From [Eubacterium] saphenum (GTDB taxonomy: Bacteria > Bacillota > Clostridia > Lachnospirales > Anaerotignaceae), in contig SFGI01000047.1 in NCBI GenBank assembly GCA_004557645.1, positions 1-11,542 of the forward strand: a stretch of DNA of 11,542 nucleotides, given 5' to 3'. Shown one piece after another: positions 5,882 through 11,542 of this stretch (positions are counted from its first letter, which is position 1; each line of letters opens with the position of its first letter). The position numbers and the translations under genes were made by a program. The notes under the pieces are model-generated. The model was not told the DNA's origin. It saw only the letters and a list, made by a program, of their open reading frames with translations, and did no database searches.

Positions 5882-8800
5882 TTATTTGGTGATCTGGAAG
5901 CTGCGAGTCAGAGGAGATGCAAAATGGTTGCCTCCAATGATGCAAACAGTAACTACATAACGACCGGGCTCAGTGGGCGGCGTAGTAGTGCTGGAATAGG
6001 ACTTCCATTTGCTGGTAACGCCGGAGTACAGATAGTGAACACCACTCTGGTCGATGGAAACGTCACCATTGTAGCTAAGTGTTGCACCGAAGTCAAATTC
6101 GGCGGCCTGCGCAGCAGTCAGCTTATTGCCGGGCATGGTCTGATTCCAGGTAAGCTTTGTGCCGGTAAGTCTCATCTTAACAACGAGAATACCTGTGCCA
6201 ACACCGGTATTATAGTTCTTGTTATCGGTCACTGCAGTAACCATGTACATACCTGCCCGGTTGGGGAAACCAAAGGAAACGCGTACGCTGTCTGTAATAG
6301 CGGGCAGCTTATTGATTGCGGACAGGATTTGACCAAATGTTCCGGTGTCGATATTCAGTTTATCCAGCATATCCAGCAGTTCCTGGGTGCTGAGAAGCTG
6401 ACGCAGCTCACCCAGAGTCATGCCGTCATTCATCATTTGGGTAAAGGACTTGCCGTACAATCTCTCTACAATGGGGTCCAGAATTTTCAGGAAAGTCGGA
6501 TTCTGGTATCGGCTAGGCAGATTCAGATACACAGCAGTGGTCACATTGCTGGTAATGCCTGCACTGATGGTGTAGATATCAAACTTATCGGCAGGGTTTG
6601 TAGTGATGAAATCACTAGGCAGTGTTTCATCCACATACATGGACATAGTCTTAACTTTCACACTGACAGAAGCCTTGTTGACAGTCACAGTCCCTTCTGC
6701 AGTTTCGCTGGGACGGTATTCGGAATTGCCGACAAAGGTCACGCGGATCTTCTGCTGACCAGCACCCATCTGAGGGTACTGCCCCAGAACCTTGCCAGCC
6801 ACCTCGTAAACCTTGCCCTCAATGGGAACCCACTGAGTCAGCATATCATTTTCGCCCATGCCTGGAAGACCGGGAATATTAGGAAGTTCGGGCAGGCTTG
6901 TGCCAGTTTCAATATCCCGCAGACTTGCCTGATACAAAATGACAAAGTCATCCAGAGTCAGTGTTTCTTTTGCAGGCAATGCGGAATTCTCCCAATCGAT
7001 GACAGAATCAAAGATAGCCTGCTTCATGACATTGACGTCCATGTTATAGGTGAAGGACGCATCCTGGGCAAGCACAACACTGCTTTCCAGGCGGTTGTCG
7101 CTCATAGTGACATCCACAATAACAGAACCACCCTTGAATTCCTTTGTGCCAGGCCAAGAAATACGGATCTTCCACTTGCCTGCGCCAAACTTCACCAGAC
7201 CGGTAGCATTGGTTTCGGACAGATCCTTGTAAGAATCGGTAATGCCAGTCTTGTCTGTGTTGTATTCGACCTTAACATCTGCAGCGGTCAGACCTTCGGG
7301 ATTCTCTGTAGAAGCAACGACTGCGTTGTAGATCGCTTCAGCAGTTGCCTCATAATCAAAGGAATCAACATCAGCGAAAACAAGGCCGATCTCATAAGGA
7401 CCTTCGTTCAGAATAAAATCAACAGCAGGCAGATCCTTCACGTTAACAGTGGCTTCCACAACTGTGGGTGCGTACTCTTTGCTGCCAGCCCAGGAGATAC
7501 GGATTTTCTGTTCGCCGGCAGAGATAGCAGGATAACCCTGACCCAGCAAGATTTCCTGGCCTTCCAGAGGCAGCCACTTGGAGCCAGTAATGCCATTGTA
7601 TTGATACTCGATGGTTACATTATCAGCTGTCAGAACATCGGATTCTGCGATTACAGCGTGGAACACAGCCTTCTCAACAGCAGCGTAGTCAACGTTCAGA
7701 TTATCGTCAACTACCAGGGTAACAGAGCCGATGGGATCGTTGAGCGCATAGGGAGCTTGATCACGATCAGCAACGGTGACAACTGCTTCGACAATCGTTC
7801 TATTATACTGCTGATCACCGGCATAAATGATACGGATTTTCTGCTCACCGACAGAGATGGCAGGATAACCCTGACCCAGTGTAATTTCCTGGCCTTCCAG
7901 AGGCAGCCACTTGGAGTCCACAGAAGTAATGCCTTTGTAATAATACTCAATGGTCACATTCTCATCGGTCAGAACATCGGATTCTGCGATTACAGCGTGG
8001 AACACAGCCTTCTCAACAGCAGCGTAGTCAACGTTCAGATTATCGTCAACTACCAGGGTAACAGGGCCGATGGGATCGTTGATGGTATAAGGGGCAGCTT
8101 CCCGCTCTGTCAAAGTAACGGTGACTTCCTTCTCAAAACCGTAGTAGTCATCATTTCCAGCCCAAGCGAATTTGATCTGATGTTCACCGGCGGAAATGGC
8201 GGGATATGTACGCACACCGCTTGTGTCGCCCTCAAGTTTGACCCATTCCTTACCCCCTAAACCGATTGTAGGTGCGGTGTAATACAGGAAAGTGACATCC
8301 TCTGCGGTTACTTCCGGAACGGTAGATGCGACAACAGTCTGGAAAATCGCATCCTTCAGATTATCAAAATCAATTTCAACTGCTTCGTTGTAAGGAAGTG
8401 CCACGGAATATGGTGCCACGTTGAGGGAAATCTCTGCATCTTCCTTGGTGACAAAACGAATCTCTGCCTCGTTGGAAACAGCAGCATAATACTTTTCGTT
8501 TCCGACAAAGGAAACACGGATCTTAAATGTGCCCTCAGAAAGAGATTCCAGAGTCTTCCAGTCAGCACCGATACCTCCGATGCCGCCTTTGTCAAAATAC
8601 TCAACAGAAGCATTGGCACTAGTCAGTTCAACATCGGATTTTGTCACAATGGCCTTGAGAATGCCATCCACAGACAAATCGCGAATGTTCAGATTGCCAT
8701 CAGAAATAACAATAGTACAATCAGAACGTCCCTCCACAATGTTGACAGTTATTTCAGCAGAAGCGGCGGAGAAGTTGGCATTGCCACTAAAGGAAACTCT

Positions 8801-10078
8801 GATCTCCTGGCCATCGCCGATGGTCATGCCTGCGCAGTCCACCAGACCGACCCTTCCGCCTTCCAGCGGCGCCCACGCGGAATCCAGGGGAGTATAGCCT
8901 TCATAATAATACTCGATGAAAACATCCTCTGCCTTCAGAGCAGGGGTAGAGGATTCATCAAATACAGCGGCAAAGATCGCATTTTTCAGAGCGCTGTAAT
9001 CAACGGTTCCATCCGCCTTGCAGGTCAAAGCCACATCCTGATCTGCTTTGAGAACAAGATTTGCCGCGCTTCGCTCCGTCAGAGTGACGGAAACTTCCTG
9101 CTCAAAACCGTAGTAGGCATCATTTCCAGCCCAGGAGAATTTGATCTTCTGATCACCGGCGGAAATGGCGGGATAGGACAGTCCATCTTTTGCGCCTTCC
9201 AGAGGCACATATTTCTTAACCCAACCGGTAGTTGCTTCAGCTTCATACTCAATGGTCAGCTCATCATAGGTAAGTGCAGGGGTGGTGGAATCTACAACAG
9301 TTTCAAAGAGCTTCTGGCGCAGTGCGTCATAGTCTGCAGAACCGTCTTCTTTATACGGAATGGCAACCGAGCAATCCTCGTTCACAGTAATGGAACCATC
9401 GTTCTTCGCTTTCTTGGTAAGTGTCACTTTATCAGTAGTGCCAGCAATACGAACCTCATACGCACCGTCAGCATTATCTGCCAAGGCAGGGTAATTGTAG
9501 GTGGTACCAAACTTTTTGCTGGTAAAACCGGCAATAGATCCCCATTCCTTGTTCTTAAGCACCCCAGATTCTGGTTTGCAGTAATACTCCCATTCCACAT
9601 AGGATATACCACTCTCCTCTTTATTGGAAATCAGGGTATTGGTAAGAATTTCATTTACAGTTTTCGGATCCGCTCCAGCGGGGATCACCGCAGAACCATC
9701 CTTCAAATCAGGCGCTGCTTGGGGTTCCAGCGCAAAAAGAGCAAACATAGCCGCAGGAACCTCTTCATCGTTTTCATCGTCGGATTCCTCAACGGTCACC
9801 TCAGTGTCAACTTCTTCCTCTTCATCTTCTTCAGAGGAATCATCAAGAACCACGGGGACGTCCAGATCACTTATCTCTTCGGAAAACTCCACGTCCTCGT
9901 CATCCATAGGGCGTTCAGCCAGTTCACTGTCAGTGTCCGTATCTGTCGATAAAACAACCGGCACTTCCAGGAGGTCTTCTTCGCCCGGTACTTCAGCGAA
10001 TGCATTGAGCGGCGCACACTGCATCACCAACAGCAGTGTGAGAACCACAGCAACCATTCTCTTGAAACCATTTTTCAT
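5882..10078 (-). CDS. Large secreted multi-module protein (1398 aa) with acidic N-terminal region and about ten Ig-like/MBG-like repeats
   Basis: I do not recognise a named gene. Residues 1-28 form a signal peptide: MKNGFKRM, a hydrophobic core VAVVLTLLLVMQCAPL, then NAFA before the likely cut. Residues 31-110 are extremely Asp/Glu-rich. From about 124 to 1139 there are nine modules of roughly 95-140 residues (starting near 124, 229, 341, 454, 550, 666, 779, 890 and 1000). They share the pattern IEYYY, a variable loop, WxPLEG, YPAISAGEQKIRISWAGN, Y, and VTV. Residues 1140-1300 hold a separate stretch with helical segments (MTLGELRQLLSTQELLDML). Residues 1301-1398 are a last divergent module ending in FQITK. 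The repeat ending resembles MBG/YDG bacterial Ig-like domains. There is no LPXTG, SLH, dockerin or catalytic motif, so it is probably secreted or loosely surface-bound. AAAGGAG lies 6 nt before the ATG. It has its own promoter and terminator and so is monocistronic. Confidence 0.85.
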   Translation of the reverse strand: MKNGFKRMVAVVLTLLLVMQCAPLNAFAEVPGEEDLLEVPVVLSTDTDTDSELAERPMDDEDVEFSEEISDLDVPVVLDDSSEEDEEEEVDTEVTVEESDDENDEEVPAAMFALFALEPQAAPDLKDGSAVIPAGADPKTVNEILTNTLISNKEESGISYVEWEYYCKPESGVLKNKEWGSIAGFTSKKFGTTYNYPALADNADGAYEVRIAGTTDKVTLTKKAKNDGSITVNEDCSVAIPYKEDGSADYDALRQKLFETVVDSTTPALTYDELTIEYEAEATTGWVKKYVPLEGAKDGLSYPAISAGDQKIKFSWAGNDAYYGFEQEVSVTLTERSAANLVLKADQDVALTCKADGTVDYSALKNAIFAAVFDESSTPALKAEDVFIEYYYEGYTPLDSAWAPLEGGRVGLVDCAGMTIGDGQEIRVSFSGNANFSAASAEITVNIVEGRSDCTIVISDGNLNIRDLSVDGILKAIVTKSDVELTSANASVEYFDKGGIGGIGADWKTLESLSEGTFKIRVSFVGNEKYYAAVSNEAEIRFVTKEDAEISLNVAPYSVALPYNEAVEIDFDNLKDAIFQTVVASTVPEVTAEDVTFLYYTAPTIGLGGKEWVKLEGDTSGVRTYPAISAGEHQIKFAWAGNDDYYGFEKEVTVTLTEREAAPYTINDPIGPVTLVVDDNLNVDYAAVEKAVFHAVIAESDVLTDENVTIEYYYKGITSVDSKWLPLEGQEITLGQGYPAISVGEQKIRIIYAGDQQYNRTIVEAVVTVADRDQAPYALNDPIGSVTLVVDDNLNVDYAAVEKAVFHAVIAESDVLTADNVTIEYQYNGITGSKWLPLEGQEILLGQGYPAISAGEQKIRISWAGSKEYAPTVVEATVNVKDLPAVDFILNEGPYEIGLVFADVDSFDYEATAEAIYNAVVASTENPEGLTAADVKVEYNTDKTGITDSYKDLSETNATGLVKFGAGKWKIRISWPGTKEFKGGSVIVDVTMSDNRLESSVVLAQDASFTYNMDVNVMKQAIFDSVIDWENSALPAKETLTLDDFVILYQASLRDIETGTSLPELPNIPGLPGMGENDMLTQWVPIEGKVYEVAGKVLGQYPQMGAGQQKIRVTFVGNSEYRPSETAEGTVTVNKASVSVKVKTMSMYVDETLPSDFITTNPADKFDIYTISAGITSNVTTAVYLNLPSRYQNPTFLKILDPIVERLYGKSFTQMMNDGMTLGELRQLLSTQELLDMLDKLNIDTGTFGQILSAINKLPAITDSVRVSFGFPNRAGMYMVTAVTDNKNYNTGVGTGILVVKMRLTGTKLTWNQTMPGNKLTAAQAAEFDFGATLSYNGDVSIDQSGVHYLYSGVTSKWKSYSSTTTPPTEPGRYVVTVCIIGGNHFASPLTRSFQITK
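5885..9709 (-). repeat. Array of about ten diverged protein-level modules inside the large secreted protein
   Basis: Each module has the same landmarks in order: a short strand ending in a VDY/IDF-like start, an AIFxAVV helix-like stretch, xxxDVTIEYYY, a loop of variable length, W-x-PLEG, YPAISAGEQKIRISWAGN and a closing VTV strand. The first module (residues 124-225: WEYYCKPESG, EWGSIAG, YPAL, YEVRIAGT) and the last (1301-1398: HYLYSGVTSKWKSYS, GRYVVTV) are the most diverged. The sixth and seventh are nearly identical. An inserted segment (residues about 1140-1300) separates the last module from the rest. Confidence 0.75.
7412..8083 (-). repeat. Recent tandem duplication of one 339-bp module
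   Basis: Two adjacent modules (residues 666-778 and 779-889) share 97 identical consecutive bases, 7629-7725 and 7968-8064. After one mismatch a further 17 bases match (7727-7743 and 8066-8082). The offset is exactly 339 bp, or 113 codons. A second conserved block covers the GQGYPAIS and KWLPLEGQE region of both copies. Protein differences cluster in the loop (KGITSVDSKW against NGITGSKW) and in the last strands. Confidence 0.9.
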
Positions 10079-10127
10079 AAGCCTCTCCTTTCAATTCGAT
10101 ACTTGTAAATCAGCGTGATTCAGAGCC

Positions 10128-10156
10128 ATTATACAGACAAACAAATGGAAGGTCAA
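10128..10156 (-). promoter_or_regulatory. Near-consensus sigma-A promoter of the large secreted-protein gene
   Basis: On the minus strand TTGACC (10151-10156) is followed by a 17-bp spacer and a perfect TATAAT (10128-10133). Transcription should start near 10121, giving a leader of about 40 nt. The region just upstream (about 10157-10205) is almost pure A/T, with A- and T-runs like an UP element. The leader is too short for a riboswitch. Strong, probably constitutive vegetative transcription is the simplest reading. Confidence 0.88.
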
Positions 10157-10406
10157 TTCATTTTTCATACAATCTTTTATTATATTTTTGTATATTTTTC
10201 ATTAGGTAAGCAGAACCGGACCATAGTGATAGATACTGATATTCCGGATCAATCAGGCAATTGGGCCTCTAAAGCAGCAGATATCCGCCAACAGCATCTG
10301 AGTAGCTTTTTCACCTGCATCCAGTTTCTCAAAAATAGCAAATGGCCTAGAAAATAGATAGGTTTACGAACATTTTCCGCCAAACAAAAAACCACTCGTC
10401 TGATAT
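10157..10406. other. Gene-free stretch between the AraC-type gene terminator and the large-gene promoter
   Basis: The part nearest the promoter (10157-10205) is A/T-rich. The remainder has no supported gene. On the minus strand a 35-codon open stretch ending at 10253-10255 reads PFAIFEKLDAGEKATQMLLA and then DICCFRGPIA. Its composition looks coding-like, but it has no start signal and I cannot place it in a family. It may be a fragment of a lost gene. A small plus-strand frame (10115-10357) overlaps the promoter and has no ribosome-binding site, so it is not called. Confidence 0.4.
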
Positions 10407-10440
10407 AAAAAACAGCGGCGAAGCTTTCTTCTCACCGCTG
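10407..10440 (-). terminator. Intrinsic terminator of the AraC-type regulator gene
   Basis: On the minus strand CAGCGGTG (10433-10440) pairs with CGCCGCTG (10413-10420), eight pairs with one U-G, around a 12-nt loop that can form a further AAG-CTT pairing. It is followed directly by TTTTTT (10407-10412). It starts 15 nt after the stop codon of the regulator gene. Confidence 0.92.
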
Positions 10441-10455
10441 CATTTTATGCAATCC

Positions 10456-11313
10456 TTATTTTCTTTTTACCGGAATCCAGATTTCACAGTAGTAATTTTC
10501 ATCCAGAGTACCTTTCTCGTACTTGGCGGGGTCATCATAATACTCCACACAGTAACCCGCTGCAAATTCATATTCCTTCAGGGCAGGCAGCCACTCTGTG
10601 TAAATCTTTGTGTTCACATCCTGCAAAGCCTCGGGCATGGAACCTCTGCAAGGGAATACCGCCCAGTCAAAGGCAGGAATGACTCTGGTGACGAATCCTT
10701 CGGGGATTTCTTTCTGGGGATCGTAAGGATCTGCGATCAGGTACTCGAACTTTTCCCCTCCCATCTCCTCGTCGATATTGATTCCATAACAGCCACAAAC
10801 GACTGCACCCTTTCCTGTCTGAAAATGCTCCTGCCAGAACTTTGGTACGATCTCCTTCGCTCCCTCATAAGGGAATTCCTTTGCATTGGCAATGACGGTA
10901 AATGCTTCCTTTTTCACGATCTTGTAGTCCATGAGATAGCCTCCTTCTACTGATATCTTTATTTTCAACGGAGCAAAGGATTTGAGCATCACCTCATCCT
11001 TCCGCACAGATGCAGGTGTGATTCCATGAAATCTGGTAAAAGCTTTGGTAAAGCTGTCGGGAGAATCGTAGCCGTACTTCATGGCGATATCAATGATTTT
11101 CTCATCCGTAACAAGCAGATCATTTCCTGCCAAGGCAAGCCTTCGATTGCGGATATACTCTGCCACTGTAAAACCGCAAAGCATGGCAAAGCCTTTCTGG
11201 AAATAGAAAGGGGATACATTTACATGCTTCGCAATGCTGTTCACCGAAATTTCCTCGGTGATATGCTCCTCGATGTACTGTATGGAATTTCCAATGATCG
11301 CCATCCATTCCAT
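10456..11313 (-). CDS. AraC-family transcriptional regulator with C-terminal GyrI-like effector-binding domain, 285 aa
   Basis: This is a one-component regulator with the DNA-binding part first and the ligand part second, as in the Rob/GyrI-linked branch of the AraC family. The first helix-turn-helix is near residues 22-42 (ISVNSIAKHVNVSPFYFQKG). The second lies at 72-100 (KIIDIAMKYGYDSPDSFTKA, FTRFHGITP), with the family-defining spacing. Residues about 127-284 form a GyrI-like/SOUL-type small-molecule domain, beginning MDYKIVKKEAFTVIA and ending with the acidic strand YYCEIWIPV, where Glu277 is the usual ligand-contacting position. Such domains often sense hydrophobic or cationic drugs, but the ligand here is unknown. 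The ATG at 11311-11313 has AAGGAG ten bases upstream. A second ATG three codons in is possible but has a longer gap. No obvious target gene is adjacent; the next gene downstream has its own strong promoter. Confidence 0.88.
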   Translation of the reverse strand: MEWMAIIGNSIQYIEEHITEEISVNSIAKHVNVSPFYFQKGFAMLCGFTVAEYIRNRRLALAGNDLLVTDEKIIDIAMKYGYDSPDSFTKAFTRFHGITPASVRKDEVMLKSFAPLKIKISVEGGYLMDYKIVKKEAFTVIANAKEFPYEGAKEIVPKFWQEHFQTGKGAVVCGCYGINIDEEMGGEKFEYLIADPYDPQKEIPEGFVTRVIPAFDWAVFPCRGSMPEALQDVNTKIYTEWLPALKEYEFAAGYCVEYYDDPAKYEKGTLDENYYCEIWIPVKRK

Positions 11314-11359
11314 GGGCTTCTCACTCCTTCCCTTGCTGTATCTCTATTCTATCTCAATG

Positions 11360-11422
11360 AAAAAGGGCTTTCCCGACAATCCTTGCTCGGATTTGTCCAG
11401 CTTAAGGCTCTGTCGGCCCTTT
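11360..11422 (-). terminator. Long hairpin terminator after the right-edge gene, directly upstream of the AraC-type gene
   Basis: On the minus strand AAAGGGC (11416-11422) pairs with GCCCTTT (11362-11368). Inside, CCGACA pairs with TGTCGG, and an inner part contains GCT-GGA closed on TCC-AGC around CAAA. The outer stem ends in a run of five T (11360-11364). It starts 31 nt after the stop at 11454-11456. It is longer and more branched than a minimal terminator. It ends about 46 nt before the AraC-type start, leaving little room for a separate promoter. Confidence 0.7.
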
Positions 11423-11453
11423 GTGTTGATGCAGACAAACTGGAAGTTGTTTA

Positions 11454-11542
11454 TTAAACCTTTTTAACCTTAACCAACAACATCATAGGTCTACGCATTT
11501 CATTACACATTCCCGGCATACCCATCATATCTGCCGGAGGCA
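11454..11542 (-). CDS. C-terminal end of an unidentified protein (28 codons visible; gene runs off the right edge)
   Basis: In one minus-strand frame the last 88 bases read PPADMMGMPGMCNEMRRPMM and then LLVKVKKV, closed by two consecutive stops (TAA TAA, 11451-11456). Three things suggest a real gene end: the tandem stop, the hairpin terminator that follows 31 nt later on the same strand, and stops in both other minus-strand frames. The fragment is methionine-rich with a basic tail. It is too short to assign to a family, and no function is proposed. Confidence 0.5.
   Translation of the reverse strand, partial: PPADMMGMPGMCNEMRRPMMLLVKVKKV

Noticed and set aside
7412..8083. Tandem DNA repeats as a possible CRISPR array
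   Set aside because: The period is 339 bp, the repeats are in frame within one protein, and there are no short spacers.
5924..8260. A 778-codon open frame on the plus strand, antisense to the large secreted-protein gene
   Set aside because: It has no signal peptide, no ribosome-binding site and no domain, and its repeats simply mirror those of the real gene. Codon bias of the repeats keeps the opposite frame open.
10115..10357. An 80-codon plus-strand frame next to the large gene
   Set aside because: It overlaps the sigma-A promoter and A/T-rich block, has no Shine-Dalgarno and shows no recognisable domain.

Overview
The window reads as chromosomal DNA of an endospore-forming, low-to-moderate GC Firmicute of class Clostridia. 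The main evidence is a spoIIID fragment at the left edge. Purine-rich Shine-Dalgarno sites, a near-consensus sigma-A promoter and the style of the transporter and secreted proteins agree with this. I cannot name a genus. Every gene I can support lies on the minus strand, so transcription runs from right to left.

Right edge to left edge: (1) 11454-11542, the last 28 codons of an unidentified gene, followed by a long hairpin terminator (11360-11422). (2) 10456-11313, an AraC-type regulator with a C-terminal GyrI-like ligand domain, closed by an intrinsic terminator (10407-10440). (3) About 250 bases with no identified gene, then a near-perfect sigma-A promoter (10128-10156) driving (4) 5882-10078, a 1398-residue secreted protein. 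It has a signal peptide, a very acidic N-terminal stretch and about ten related Ig-like/MBG-like modules. Two of these are a recent 339-bp tandem duplication. The gene ends in an intrinsic terminator (5796-5838). (5) About 5540-5720, a frameshifted remnant of an IS21-type transposase. (6) 2025-5286, an oligopeptide/dipeptide ABC transporter operon in the order D-F-B-C. (7) 875-1951 and 288-863, an intact M24 Xaa-Pro aminopeptidase-like gene and an intact cyclophilin prolyl isomerase gene, 11 nt apart. (8) 1-108, the start of spoIIID with a possible sigma-E promoter.

The main observation is that all four transporter genes are damaged, each in a different way. oppD has a TAA at codon 11. oppF lacks its C-terminal third, including the H-loop. 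oppB has an in-frame TAG at codon 134. oppC has an in-frame loss of roughly 70-80 residues that removes the loop that normally docks on the ATPase. The gene for a substrate-binding protein is also absent. The two downstream genes, which both act on proline-containing peptides, look intact. A 14-bp stem-loop separates them from the ruined transporter. The picture is a peptide uptake system being lost while the intracellular peptide-processing pair is kept.

I see no CRISPR array, phage module, defence island, tRNA or rRNA. The least described element is the large modular surface or secreted protein, whose modules share a conserved frame but carry a length-variable loop at one fixed position.
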